Positions 26,919 to 35,064 are shown, counted from the stretch's first letter. The stretch is 64,000 bases of DNA from Kitasatospora sp. NBC_01266 (GCF_036242395.1 NZ_CP108458.1:7812001-7876000); one strand, 5' to 3'. The notes: generated from the sequence alone by a model not told the origin. Made by a program: numbers and translations.

Positions 26919-27734
26919 TTGCCCGCACTCGATGTCCAGCCCGACCTCGCCCCGAGCGCCCTGCCCGAGACGGCGCTCTGGACCCTGTACCACCGCGCCG
27001 CCGAAGCCCGCCGCCCGGACGCCGTGCTGCACGATCCCCGGGCCGTCGAACTCGTCGACCGGATCGACTTCCCCTTCCACAGCCGGTTCGGCCCCGCCCA
27101 GCCGACCGTCGCCCGGCTCCAGGCACTGCGCGCCGCCGCCTTCGACCGCGAGGTCGCCGACTTCCTCACCCGCAGCCCGCGCGGCACCGTGGTCTGCCTC
27201 GGCGAAGGCCTGGAGACCCAGTACTGGCGGACCGACAACGGCCGCGCCCAGTGGCTCGGCGTCGACCTGCCCGAGGCCGTCGCCCTGCGCGAGCAACTGC
27301 TGCCCCCCGCACCGCGGCACCGCCTGGTGGCCTGCTCCGTCACCGACCGGTCCTGGCTGGACGAGGTCGAGGCCACCGACGACGTGCTGATCACCGCCCA
27401 GGGCCTGCTGATGTACCTCCAGCCCCTGGAGGTGCGCGCCCTGGTCGCGGCCTGCGCCGCCCGGCTTCCCCGCGCCACCTTCGTCTTCGACGCCGTACCG
27501 CACTGGTTCAACCGGCTCGGCGAGGCGGCTGCCAAGCGTCCGGGCGGCTACCAGGCGCCGCGGATGACCTGGACGATCGGCTCCCGGTCGCTGCTCGCCG
27601 ACCCGCGCACCGTCCCGCTCGGTGCTCGCCGGACCTGGTTCCTGCGCGTCCTCGCCCTCGACCTCCCGGACCGGCGGGCCCGGCTGGTCCGCTCGTTCGG
27701 ACCGCTGGACCTGCTGAGACGGCGTCAGGCGTAG
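26919..27734 (+). CDS. Class I SAM-dependent methyltransferase, LCMT/PPM family
   Basis: This 271-residue methyltransferase has the family signature TALWTLYHRAAEARRPDAVL followed by a Rossmann core (VVCLGEGLETQYWR, WLGVDLPEAV, and LITAQGLLMYL). Family members O-methylate carboxylates in natural products, but the target here is unknown. I use a TTG at 26919 because GAGGAG sits nine bases upstream; an ATG at 26868 would add 17 residues with little family resemblance. Confidence 0.82.
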   Translation: MPALDVQPDLAPSALPETALWTLYHRAAEARRPDAVLHDPRAVELVDRIDFPFHSRFGPAQPTVARLQALRAAAFDREVADFLTRSPRGTVVCLGEGLETQYWRTDNGRAQWLGVDLPEAVALREQLLPPAPRHRLVACSVTDRSWLDEVEATDDVLITAQGLLMYLQPLEVRALVAACAARLPRATFVFDAVPHWFNRLGEAAAKRPGGYQAPRMTWTIGSRSLLADPRTVPLGARRTWFLRVLALDLPDRRARLVRSFGPLDLLRRRQA

Positions 27735-27742
27735 CGTGACGG

Positions 27743-27770
27743 CCGGTGGCGGAGGGCAACTGGCCACCGG
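27743..27770 (+). terminator. Hairpin after the LCMT-family gene
   Basis: CCGGTGGC and GCCACCGG form an 8-base stem with a 12-base loop, followed by a T-rich stretch. It lies nine bases past the stop codon. Confidence 0.6.
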
Positions 27771-27826
27771 TCCTTCTGTCTGTCCTGCGCTGAACCGCGT
27801 GGCGTGAGCCGGTCGTCGGACAGACG

Positions 27827-27976
27827 GTGGTGGTCGAGGAGTTCCAGGTGGTCTCCGGCCGAGGTACCCGGGCCTGGCGGGCGGTCGTCTGGAGCCGCGA
27901 TGCGGTCGGCCGCCGGCTGGTGGAAGAGGCGAAGGAGCGCGCGCTGCGGGCCCAGGCGGTGGGCGAGGGAACTTAA
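27827..27976 (+). CDS. Small hypothetical protein (about 49 residues)
   Basis: A short frame from tandem GTG codons reads VVVEEFQVVSGRGTRAWR followed by a charged helix (RRLVEEAKERALRAQ) and ends at TAA. Its composition and codon pattern look coding, but there is no strong ribosome site, and the frame is open for eleven more codons upstream without a start. It may be a real small protein or the 3' remnant of a gene. No function is proposed. Confidence 0.35.
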   Translation: MVVEEFQVVSGRGTRAWRAVVWSRDAVGRRLVEEAKERALRAQAVGEGT

Positions 27977-28059
27977 AGCGCCGGTAAAGCGTTCGGGCTG
28001 AGGGCGGCAGGCTAGGCTGCCTTGTCGACCGATCGAACCGCGTTCTGGAGGAACCGGCT

Positions 28060-28758
28060 TTGCACATCCAAGAGTGGCTCCAGAGCGTGTCGCCGCACAT
28101 GGTCTACGCGCTGGTCGCCCTGATCATCGGCGTCGAGAGCCTCGGCATTCCGCTGCCCGGCGAGATCGCGCTGGTCACCGCCGGGGTGATGGCGTCCAAG
28201 GGCACGGTGGACCCGGCGCTGGTCGCGGCCTGCGCGGTGGCCGGCGCGGTGATCGGCGACTCGATCGGCTACTCGATCGGACGCAAGGGCGGCAAGCCGC
28301 TGTTCGAGAAGCTCGGCCGGAGGTTCCCCCGCCACTTCGGCCCGGACCACCTGGCCACCGCCGAGCGGGCGTTCCACAAGTGGGGCATGTGGGCGGTCTT
28401 CTTCGGCCGCTTCATCGCGCTGCTGCGGATCTTCGCCGGGCCGCTGGCCGGTGCGCTGCGGATGCCGTACTGGAAGTTCCTGATCGCCAACGTGCTCGGC
28501 GGTGTCTGCTGGGCCGGCGGCACCACGCTCGCGGTCTACTACGTGGGCAAGGCGGTGGAGGAGTACCTGAAGAACTTCTCCTACGTCGCCCTGGCGCTGG
28601 CGGTCGTGCTCGGAGCCGTCTCGGGGATGGTCATCAAGCGCAGGGCGGCGCGCGCCCTCGGCCCCCACGAGGGCGCGGAGCACGGTGTGGAGGACGGCGC
28701 GGGGCGCGGTGTGGAGCAGGCCGCGGAGCCGGGCCGACCGGTCGCCGCGGCGGAGTAG
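28060..28758 (+). CDS. DedA-family membrane protein
   Basis: This 232-residue protein has the DedA core (ESLGIPLPGEIALV, FFGRFIALLRIFAGPLAG) and about five hydrophobic segments. DedA proteins are implicated in recycling undecaprenyl-phosphate and in envelope homeostasis. The start is TTG, supported by GGAGG eight bases upstream; no ATG or GTG lies between them. The C-terminal tail is charged. Confidence 0.88.
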   Translation: MHIQEWLQSVSPHMVYALVALIIGVESLGIPLPGEIALVTAGVMASKGTVDPALVAACAVAGAVIGDSIGYSIGRKGGKPLFEKLGRRFPRHFGPDHLATAERAFHKWGMWAVFFGRFIALLRIFAGPLAGALRMPYWKFLIANVLGGVCWAGGTTLAVYYVGKAVEEYLKNFSYVALALAVVLGAVSGMVIKRRAARALGPHEGAEHGVEDGAGRGVEQAAEPGRPVAAAE

Positions 28759-28864
28759 GCCGGGGGGCGGCGGGCGTCACGGGGGCTGACGGCCTGTCAT
28801 CCGGCTCCGCCCACCGCACGTAGGATCTTCGCTGGTACGTCCGGCGAGAGTGCGGAGAGAGCTG

Positions 28865-29533
28865 ATGGCAGAGCAGCAGTGGAGTGCGGTTGACCAGTAC
28901 CTGGGGGAGGCGCTGGTCGGCGAGGACGCGGCGCTGACCGCCGCACTGGAGACCAGCGCGAAGGCCGGACTGCCGCAGATCGCCGTGTCGCCCACCCAGG
29001 GCAAGCTGCTCCACCTGCTGGCCCTGACCGTCGGTGCCCGGCGGATCCTGGAGGTCGGCTCGCTCGGCGGCTACAGCGCGATCTGGCTGGGCCGGGCGCT
29101 GCCCGCCGACGGCCGGCTGATCTCACTGGAGCTCTCCCCGGCCCATGCCGCCGTCGCCCGGGCCAATCTGCACGAGGCCGGGCTGGAGAAGGTGGCCGAG
29201 GTCCGCACCGGGCGGGCCGTGGACAGCCTGGCCGAGCTGGTGGACGACGGTGCCGAGCCGTTCGACCTGGTCTTCATCGACGCGGACAAGCCCAGCAACC
29301 CGGAGTACCTCAGCTGGGCGCTGCGCCTGGCCCGCCCCGGTGCGCTGATCATCGTGGACAACGTGGTGCGCGGCGGTGCGGTGGCCGACGCCCACAGCAC
29401 CGACCCGTCCGTCGTCGGGATCCGCGCGATGCACGAGCTGATCGCGGCCGAGCCCCGGCTCGAGGCGACGGCGGTGCAGACGGTCGGCAGCAAGGGGTAC
29501 GACGGTTTCACGTTGATCCGCGTGATGAGCTGA
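28865..29533 (+). CDS. Class I SAM-dependent O-methyltransferase
   Basis: This 222-residue methyltransferase of the catechol/caffeoyl-CoA type has the SAM motif LEVGSLGGYSAIWLGRAL, the metal-binding VFIDADK and a late IIVDNVVRGG. The ATG at 28865 follows GGAGAG. A strong terminator hairpin follows the gene, so it is monocistronic. The acceptor substrate is unknown. Confidence 0.9.
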   Translation: MAEQQWSAVDQYLGEALVGEDAALTAALETSAKAGLPQIAVSPTQGKLLHLLALTVGARRILEVGSLGGYSAIWLGRALPADGRLISLELSPAHAAVARANLHEAGLEKVAEVRTGRAVDSLAELVDDGAEPFDLVFIDADKPSNPEYLSWALRLARPGALIIVDNVVRGGAVADAHSTDPSVVGIRAMHELIAAEPRLEATAVQTVGSKGYDGFTLIRVMS

Positions 29534-29557
29534 TCAACGACGGCGGTGAGAGTGGTG

Positions 29558-29590
29558 GCGGGGCCCGGCACGGATCGTGCCGGGCCCCGC
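29558..29590. terminator. Bidirectional terminator between convergent genes
   Basis: Perfect 15-base arms (29558-29572 and 29576-29590) with a three-base loop sit between the ends of the O-methyltransferase and the minus-strand SDR gene. Confidence 0.82.
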
Positions 29591-29609
29591 TGCGTGGTGG
29601 CCCGCTGGC

Positions 29610-30548
29610 TCAGACCTGTGCGGTGACCTGTGTGGTGATCGGCGTGGGGATTGGCATGGTGATCGGCGTGGTGAAGGGTTCGGTGAGGTGGGCGGTCAGT
29701 TCTGCCAGTCGTGCGCGGGCTACCGGGTCGTAGGCCTGCTCGTGTGCGCGCGTGTCGGTGAACTGGTCGAAGTACCGGCCTGAGACACCGGACAGTTCTG
29801 GATCGGCGATCAGTCGGACGGTCGGGCGGACCCCTTCCTCGACCCCGACCTGCGGCGTGAGTCCATAGGCCCGGACCCCTTCGGTGTCCATCAGATGCGC
29901 CGGGTGCAGGGCGTTGAAGGTCACCTGCCGCGCCGGAACTTCGGCTGCCAGGTCGAAGGTGGACATGATCAACGCGACCTTGCTGCGGCAGTAGGCCTCC
30001 AGCCCCTCGTAGCCCTGCTCCAGCATCGGGTCGGCGAAGTCGATCGCGGACTGTCCGATCGACGCCACGTTGACCACTCGGGCGCCGGTGCGGGCGTTGT
30101 CGGTGGCGTTGTCGGTGGCCGGCTGCGCGGTGAGCAGTGGCAGCAGCAGCCGGGTCAGCAGGTAGGGCGCCAGGTGGTTGACGGTCAGCCGCAGCTCGTA
30201 CCCCTGCGCGCCCACCTCGCGGACGGTGGGTTGGGTGCCGCCGCCGGCCACGGCGTTGTTGACCAGGACGTCCAGGCGGGGCTCCGCCGCCACGAGGCGG
30301 CTGGCCAGTGCACGGACCTGTGCCAGGTCGGCGAGGTCCGCGAGGTAGCCGCGGGCATGGCCGCCGCGCGCGTGAACCTCCTCGACGACCGCGTCGAGCC
30401 GATCGGCGCTCCGCCCGTGCAGCAGCAGGGTGGCACCGCTGCGAGCGAGGTCGAGCGCGAGGCCGCGGCCGAGACCCTGGGTGGCGCCGGTGATGAGGAT
30501 GGTGCGGCCCTGCAGGGGCGGGGGAGTTGCTTGATCCACTGTGTCCAT
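29610..30548 (-). CDS. Short-chain dehydrogenase, MarR-linked
   Basis: This 312-residue SDR has TGATQGLG, a degenerate NNAVAGG and the YCRSK catalytic pair. The start is the ATG at 30548, with TATAAC seven bases upstream and no good ribosome site, so translation may be leaderless. It is divergent from a MarR gene, and a perfect MarR-type palindrome overlaps its promoter. The last 20 residues are a degenerate Thr-Pro-Ile repeat encoded by imperfect 12-base DNA repeats. NADPH-dependent reduction of a toxic carbonyl induced through MarR is a reasonable inference. Confidence 0.85.
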   Translation of the reverse strand: MDTVDQATPPPLQGRTILITGATQGLGRGLALDLARSGATLLLHGRSADRLDAVVEEVHARGGHARGYLADLADLAQVRALASRLVAAEPRLDVLVNNAVAGGGTQPTVREVGAQGYELRLTVNHLAPYLLTRLLLPLLTAQPATDNATDNARTGARVVNVASIGQSAIDFADPMLEQGYEGLEAYCRSKVALIMSTFDLAAEVPARQVTFNALHPAHLMDTEGVRAYGLTPQVGVEEGVRPTVRLIADPELSGVSGRYFDQFTDTRAHEQAYDPVARARLAELTAHLTEPFTTPITMPIPTPITTQVTAQV

Positions 30549-30559
30549 GCCCTGAGTTA

Positions 30560-30575
30560 TATCAAGACCTTGATA
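30560..30575. promoter_or_regulatory. MarR-type operator upstream of the SDR gene
   Basis: TATCAAG-AC-CTTGATA is a perfect 16-base palindrome directly upstream of the TATAAC -10 element of the minus-strand SDR gene. MarR dimers bind sites of this size and type. Confidence 0.7.
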
Positions 30576-30676
30576 CTTAGCCAAGCCTTGATGAGTGCTC
30601 GAGCATTGACGTGTGATCGAGGCTTGCTGTCTGGTCGAGGCTTGATGTGTGATCGATGGTTGATCCTTGATCGACC
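30569..30676. repeat. 18-bp-period repeat array in the MarR/SDR divergent promoter
   Basis: Six consecutive 18-base units start at 30569, 30587, 30605, 30623, 30641 and 30659. The consensus is close to CTTGATGTGTGATCGAGG, and a partial seventh follows. The first unit shares its CTTGATA with the MarR palindrome. The array fills most of the gap between the divergent genes, giving regularly spaced TTGAT half-sites. Confidence 0.85.
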
Positions 30677-30727
30677 ATTGACCGGTGTGCCAGGGTTGGC
30701 TGATGTCCGAGCCTGTAGGATCGCCAC

Positions 30728-31162
30728 ATGGGCATGCCTCCTGAAGATCGGCTCGGCCTGCATCTCAAGCGCGCCGAGCAGGCGGTCATGACCGCCAAAG
30801 CTGCCGCGCTGAGCGGATCCGACCTGACCGTGCCGCAGTACGCTGCCCTCGCCGTGCTCGCCGAGAATCCTGGGATCTCCGGTGCCGCGCTGGCTCGAGC
30901 GTGCCTGGTCACCCCGCAGGCGATGGCGGCGCTGCTGAAGAACCTTCAGGAGATCGGCCTGATCGAGCGTTCTCCCCATCCGTGGCATCAGCGGATGCTC
31001 GAGACCCGTCTCACCCCGGACGGTCAGGCGGCCGTGCGGATCGCCGAGGCTCAGGCGGTGGCCTTCGAACGTCGTCTCGCCGCCGAGTTCACCGCGGCTG
31101 AACAGGACACCCTGCGGGCTCTGTTGGCCCGTTGCGTCCAGGTGGCGGGCCGGGAGGCCTGA
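30728..31162 (+). CDS. MarR-family transcriptional regulator
   Basis: This 144-residue winged-helix regulator has the MarR core (LTVPQYAALAVLAENPGISG, LARACLVTPQAMAALL, then the wing MLETRLTPDG). TAGGAT lies six bases before the ATG, so a leaderless transcript is likely. It is divergent from the SDR gene across the palindrome and the 18-base repeat array, which predicts control of both promoters. Confidence 0.88.
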   Translation: MGMPPEDRLGLHLKRAEQAVMTAKAAALSGSDLTVPQYAALAVLAENPGISGAALARACLVTPQAMAALLKNLQEIGLIERSPHPWHQRMLETRLTPDGQAAVRIAEAQAVAFERRLAAEFTAAEQDTLRALLARCVQVAGREA

Positions 31163-31250
31163 GGCCGGCCCGTCGGGGTGCGGTGGCCGGGGGGTGTTCC
31201 ACGGCGATCGGCGGCGTTACCTGTTGGTCGTGCGCGGCGTTGGACGGGGC

Positions 31251-31694
31251 ATGGACACCAAGAGCCGGAGCTGGCTGCTCGGTGGCCCGGCTCTGCTGGT
31301 CGGTGGCGCCCTGCTGGGCGTGAACTCGGCCGCCGTCGGCCTGCCGCCTGCCCCGCACGACGCCTACACCCGCACCGAGTTGGTCTTCTGGACCCAGCGC
31401 TCGGACGGCGGGTCGGCGGTGACCGAGCAGGAGTTCCAGGACTTCCTGGACCAGCAGGTGACGCCTCGGTTCCCGGACGGCCTCAGCGTGCAGGAGGGGC
31501 GTGGTCAGTACCGCGACCCGCAGGGTGTGATCCAGCGCGAGCGCTCCTACCAGGTGGTCCTGTGCTACCCGCGCGCGATGGCGGCATCGGCGGACGGCCG
31601 GATCGAGGGCATCCGCAGGCAGTACGCCGGGAGCTTCCGGCAGCAGCGTGCGGTCGGCCGGCTCGACGAACCGGTGCGGGCCTCGTTCAGCTGA
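31251..31694 (+). CDS. DUF3574-family secreted or membrane-anchored protein
   Basis: This 147-residue protein has an N-terminal hydrophobic segment (SWLLGGPALLVGGALLGV) that looks like a signal or anchor, followed by the DUF3574 domain (YTRTELVFWTQRSDGG, VTEQEFQDFLDQQVTPRFPDG, and SYQVVLCYP). The function of the family is unknown. The ATG at 31251 places the hydrophobic segment at residues 8-25; starts further upstream would bury it. The stop codon lies within a terminator hairpin. Confidence 0.8.
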   Translation: MDTKSRSWLLGGPALLVGGALLGVNSAAVGLPPAPHDAYTRTELVFWTQRSDGGSAVTEQEFQDFLDQQVTPRFPDGLSVQEGRGQYRDPQGVIQRERSYQVVLCYPRAMAASADGRIEGIRRQYAGSFRQQRAVGRLDEPVRASFS

Positions 31695-31720
31695 CGGCGA
31701 GGACAGCTGAACGAGGCCCG
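31677..31720. terminator. Bidirectional terminator spanning the DUF3574 stop codon
   Basis: Perfect 17-base arms (31677-31693 and 31704-31720) with a ten-base loop overlap the end of the DUF3574 coding sequence. They also lie 43 bases past the stop of the convergent cargo-like gene. Confidence 0.82.
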
Positions 31721-31762
31721 GGGGCGACGGCGGGTCTGCGGCGTGGTCCGCCTGACCGGATG

Positions 31763-32110
31763 TCAGAGCACGGGGCCGCGCGGTTGTCGGGGTGGGGCGG
31801 CGGTGCCCAGGCCAGAGGTGCCCAGGCCGGTGGGGCCGCTGGGGATCCGCCCGCCGGAGGTGCGGGCCGTGGCCACTGCGGCGGCCGTGACCGCCGCGTG
31901 CGCGACCTGGTTCGCTGTCGCCCGGTCGGCCGCGGCGCGGTTGCTCGTGGAGCTGCGCTGCACCACCCGGTCGACTCCGGGGCGGGCCGGCAGCCGGGCA
32001 GCCGCCGTCCCCAGGCCGGTCGGGCCGGCGCTGAACCGGGCCGGAGCGGTCGGTTGCGGCGTCGGCGTCGGCGTCGGGGGCGGTGCCGGTGTCGGCCGTC
32101 CTGACGTCAT
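31763..32110 (-). CDS. Orphan encapsulin cargo-loading-like protein, disordered
   Basis: This 115-residue protein is rich in Pro, Thr and Ala and has no recognisable enzyme domain. It begins with a Pro-Thr tract (residues 6-23) and carries GPTGLGT at residues 29-35 and again at 92-98, the second followed by SGLGTAAP. A helix-prone Ala-rich segment lies between (about 46-83). From memory, 2-methylisoborneol synthases, cargo of family 2B encapsulins, carry GPTG(L/P)GT-type motifs in their disordered N-terminal targeting region. The gene follows the encapsulin stop by 35 bases with a good AAGGAG, so it is expressed with the shell. No terpene-cyclase sequence follows; a terminator does. It may be a minimal cargo, a loading adaptor or a truncated synthase. 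Confidence 0.7.
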   Translation of the reverse strand: MTSGRPTPAPPPTPTPTPQPTAPARFSAGPTGLGTAAARLPARPGVDRVVQRSSTSNRAAADRATANQVAHAAVTAAAVATARTSGGRIPSGPTGLGTSGLGTAAPPRQPRGPVL

Positions 32111-32145
32111 GTCAGCTCTCCTTCCGTGCGGGGGTGACCGGGGTG

Positions 32146-33570
32146 TCAGTCACGGGGGCGGGCGACCTCGACGTTCTCCAGCACGCCGAGGGCGTCGGGC
32201 ACCAGGATGGCGGCGGAGTAGTAGGCGCTGACCAGGTAGGAGATCACCGCCTTCTCGTTGATCCCCATGAAGCGCACGTTCAGTCCGGGCTCGTACTCGT
32301 CCGGGATGCCGATCTGGTGCAGGCCGACTACGCCCTGGTTCGAGTCGCCGGCGCGCATGGCGATGATCGAGGAGGTGTGTCCGCCGAGCACCGGGATCTT
32401 GCCGCACGGGAAGATCGGCACGCCGCGCCAGGCCGGGATGTGGTGGCCCCCGACGTCGACCGAGCCGAAGTAGATGCCCCGCTTGCTGCACTCCCGCCCG
32501 AAGGCGGCGATGGCGCGCGGGTGGGCGAAGATGTGCGAGGTCTCGCGCCGCATGCTGAGCAGCTCGTCCAGGTCGTCGGGGGTGGGCGGGCCGGAGTGGG
32601 TCTGGATCCGCTGCTCGTAGTCGGCGTTGGCCAGCAGGCCGAACTCCGGGTTGTTGACCACCTCGAACTCCTGGCGCTCGCGCAGCGCCTCGATGGTGAG
32701 CTTCAACTGCTGCTCGATCTGGTTCATCGGGTCGTTGAAGAGGTCGGCGACCCGGCTGTGCACCCGCAGCACGGTCTGCGCGACGCTCAGCTCGTACTCG
32801 CGCGGCGCCAACTCGTAGTCCACGAAGGTGCCGGGCAGCTCCAGTTCGCCCTCGTGGCCCGCGGCCAGCTCGATCTGGGCCTCGCCGTGCTGGTTCTGCG
32901 CCTGCCCGGCGTCGGCCAGGTGCTGGTCGATCAGCTCGCGCAGCTCGGCGGAGCGCTCGGCCAGCTGCCGGAAGGCGCTCCAGGGCAGGGTGAGCACGGT
33001 GGCGGCGGTGGTCGCCTTGACGGAGTACTCCCACAGGGCGTCGGACTGGCGGACCGCCTCGTCGCCCAGGTGGTCGCCGTCGGCCAGCTGGCCGAGCACG
33101 GCGGCCTCGCCGTACTTGCCCAGGCCGACCTTGTTGATCTTGCCGTGCGCGATCAGGTGGATCTCGTCGATCGGCTGCCCGGCCTCGACCAGCACCTCGC
33201 CGGCGGCGACCTCGCGCTGGGTGAAGCGCCCGGCCAGCTCGGCCAGCAGCGCGTCGTCCGCCAGGCCGCGCAGCACCGGGACCTCGCGCAGCGACGGCGG
33301 CACGACCCGGACCTCGGACCCGGTCTTCACAAAGCTCACCCGGCCGCGCCCCACCGCGTAGCTCAGGCGGCGGTTCACCCGGTAGGTGCCGCCGGAGACC
33401 TGCACCCAGGGCAGGGCGCGGAGCAGCCAGCGGGAGCTGATCCCCTGCATCTGCGGTTCGGACTTGGTGGTGGTGGCGAGGTTGCGCGCCGCCGTCGTGC
33501 TCAGGCTGAGCTGGGCGTCCGCCTGGGCCTGCTGCGGTTCGGTCGGCGCCGGCCCGGTCTCGATCGACAT
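32146..33570 (-). CDS. eshA: Family 2B encapsulin shell protein with cyclic-nucleotide-binding domain (EshA-like)
   Basis: This 474-residue shell protein begins with an extended N-terminal arm, then a cyclic-nucleotide-binding-like domain at about residues 100-215 ([34 protein letters not shown]). The HK97-type capsid fold follows ([56 protein letters not shown]). Family 2B encapsulins assemble into nanocompartments that package terpene cyclases or prenyltransferases; EshA of Streptomyces was first described through growth and development phenotypes. The start at 33570 has GGAGAG upstream. The gene leads a two-gene operon with the cargo-like protein, and its promoter contains an 11-base inverted repeat. 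The terpene cyclase and methyltransferase genes usually adjacent are absent here. Confidence 0.92.
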   Translation of the reverse strand: MSIETGPAPTEPQQAQADAQLSLSTTAARNLATTTKSEPQMQGISSRWLLRALPWVQVSGGTYRVNRRLSYAVGRGRVSFVKTGSEVRVVPPSLREVPVLRGLADDALLAELAGRFTQREVAAGEVLVEAGQPIDEIHLIAHGKINKVGLGKYGEAAVLGQLADGDHLGDEAVRQSDALWEYSVKATTAATVLTLPWSAFRQLAERSAELRELIDQHLADAGQAQNQHGEAQIELAAGHEGELELPGTFVDYELAPREYELSVAQTVLRVHSRVADLFNDPMNQIEQQLKLTIEALRERQEFEVVNNPEFGLLANADYEQRIQTHSGPPTPDDLDELLSMRRETSHIFAHPRAIAAFGRECSKRGIYFGSVDVGGHHIPAWRGVPIFPCGKIPVLGGHTSSIIAMRAGDSNQGVVGLHQIGIPDEYEPGLNVRFMGINEKAVISYLVSAYYSAAILVPDALGVLENVEVARPRD

Positions 33571-33623
33571 CGGCTCTCTCCATTCGTCACACGGTGGCGG
33601 CCGTCGGACGGGATCCGTTCGCC

Positions 33624-33658
33624 GCGATGGAATCCGTTGCGTAGTCAGATTCCATCGC
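33624..33658. promoter_or_regulatory. Inverted repeat upstream of the encapsulin gene
   Basis: GCGATGGAATC and GATTCCATCGC are perfect 11-base arms with a 13-base spacer, about 54 bases before the encapsulin ATG. The core CGATGGAAT recurs as a single site at 33822-33830. This is a likely operator, or alternatively a leader hairpin. Confidence 0.65.
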
Positions 33659-33747
33659 ACGGTTGCCGCCCGGGAGAGGGAGATCACCAAAAGATCTGAT
33701 CCATGGGGAAGCGTTTCTCCAGCCCCGCGCCGCTGCGGCGGATCAAG

Positions 33748-33792
33748 CGCTCAAAGAGGCGCGTGGGCTGCGGAAATGCGCCCCTTTGAGCG
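33748..33792. promoter_or_regulatory. Long inverted repeat between encapsulin and aldo/keto reductase genes
   Basis: Fifteen-base arms (33748-33762 and 33778-33792, with TCAAAG/CTTTGA cores) pair with one mismatch around a 15-base spacer. It is 132 bases past the reductase stop and about 180 bases before the encapsulin start, so it may be a terminator or part of the encapsulin promoter. The gap 33571-33923 holds no gene that I can support. Confidence 0.5.
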
Positions 33793-33923
33793 AATGTTTG
33801 ATTGTGGGAAGAGCTGGCGTTCGATGGAATGTGTGGGCGGAGAACGGAAATAGCTTTATCAGCTTGGCGGTTGGGGCAAGGACGTCCCGAATTCACCGCG
33901 AAGCCGGCTCCGTCGCGCTGCCC

Positions 33924-34910
33924 TCAGTGCGCCTCGTCCAGCAGCCCTCGCTGATCCGCCGTCAGCTCCAGGTCGACCGCCGCCAGGCTCTCCTCCAGCT
34001 GCGCCACCGAGGACGCCCCGACCAGCGGGAGCACCGGGACTTCGCCTCCGATCAGCCAGGCCAGCACCACCTGGTTGGCACTCGCGCCGGTCTCCTTCAC
34101 CACGGTCGCGAGTGCGGCGAGCCGGGCCGTGGTGCCGGGGTGGTCGAGTGCCGAGTAGAGCGGCTTGTCCGCCCGGACGTAGCCGCCGGCCAGCAGCGGC
34201 GAGTAGGCGACCAGGGCCAGGCCCGGCTCGGCGCGCAGGTAGTTGAGCAGCTCGCCGCCGGCCGCCCCGAGGTTGCCGTCCGCCGACCGCAGGGTCGGGA
34301 TGTCGGTGCGCGAGCGAAGGTAGGTGTGGTGGTACTGGAGCACCTCGTAGCCGGGCAGCCCGGCCGCCGCCGCCAGCGCGCGGGCGCGTTCGACCCGCCA
34401 GACCCAGTGGTTGCTCACCCCGAGCAGGCCCACGCTGCCCTCGGCCACCAGCTCGCCGAAGGCGGTCACCGTCTCGGCGAGCGGCACCCGCTCGTCCTCG
34501 ATGTGCGCGTAGAGCAGGTCCAGCTTCTCGACGCCGAGCCGCTCCCGGCTGGCGGCGGCGGACTCGCGGATCACCTGGGCGGACAGGCCCTCGACGTGCC
34601 TGCTGAACCCGGTGCTGGGGGCGAGCGGGCGGGCGCCGAGTTTGGTGGCGATCACCACCTCGTCGGTGATGCCGCGGCTGCGGCGCCAGCGGCCGAGCAG
34701 CGCTTCGCTCTCCCCGCCCTGGGTGCCGTCCACCCAGAAGGCGTAGTTGTTCGAGGTGTCGACGAAGTTGCCGCCCGCCGCCAGGTAGCGGTCGAGGATG
34801 GCGAACGAGGTCTGCTCGTCGGTGCGGCTGCCGAAGTTCATCGCGCCCAGGCTCAGCACGCTCACCGTGCGGCGGGTCGCGGGGTCCTGACCGATCGTGC
34901 GGTACTTCAC
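33924..34910 (-). CDS. Aldo/keto reductase
   Basis: This 328-residue NADPH-dependent oxidoreductase has a TIM-barrel fold. The catalytic tetrad is visible as Asp and Tyr in DTSNNYAFW, Lys in IATKLG and His in LLYAHIED. The GTG at 34910 (VKYRTIGQD) has GAGGAG upstream; the longer frame above it starts in low-complexity sequence. The substrate is unknown, and the gene is single. Confidence 0.9.
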   Translation of the reverse strand: MKYRTIGQDPATRRTVSVLSLGAMNFGSRTDEQTSFAILDRYLAAGGNFVDTSNNYAFWVDGTQGGESEALLGRWRRSRGITDEVVIATKLGARPLAPSTGFSRHVEGLSAQVIRESAAASRERLGVEKLDLLYAHIEDERVPLAETVTAFGELVAEGSVGLLGVSNHWVWRVERARALAAAAGLPGYEVLQYHHTYLRSRTDIPTLRSADGNLGAAGGELLNYLRAEPGLALVAYSPLLAGGYVRADKPLYSALDHPGTTARLAALATVVKETGASANQVVLAWLIGGEVPVLPLVGASSVAQLEESLAAVDLELTADQRGLLDEAH

Positions 34911-35013
34911 GGGGCTCCTCGGGTGGTGGCCGCGCCCACCGGTCGGTGGGCGCCCGCGAGGAGTCTGCGAGCTGGAGTGCACTCGATGTCAAGGTGCTGA
35001 GCGCGGCCGTCGC

Positions 35014-35064
35014 GGCTCAGGGCTGCGACTCACGGCTGGGGCTCAGGGCTGCGACTCACGGCTG
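35014..35064. repeat. 26-bp direct repeat at the 3' end of the channel-like gene
   Basis: Two perfect 25-base copies with a 26-base period begin at 35014 and 35040. The second contains the stop codon of the minus-strand membrane-protein gene, so the last stretch of the gene appears tandemly duplicated beyond the stop. Confidence 0.9.

Noticed and set aside
30569-30676. Possible CRISPR array
   Set aside because: The 18-base units are contiguous with no spacers, and no cas genes are present. The same applies to the 24-base and 7-base arrays.
31763-32110. Treating the encapsulin-linked small frame as noise
   Set aside because: It has a good ribosome site, operon spacing, and a repeated motif that resembles known cargo-targeting segments, so I kept it as a gene.
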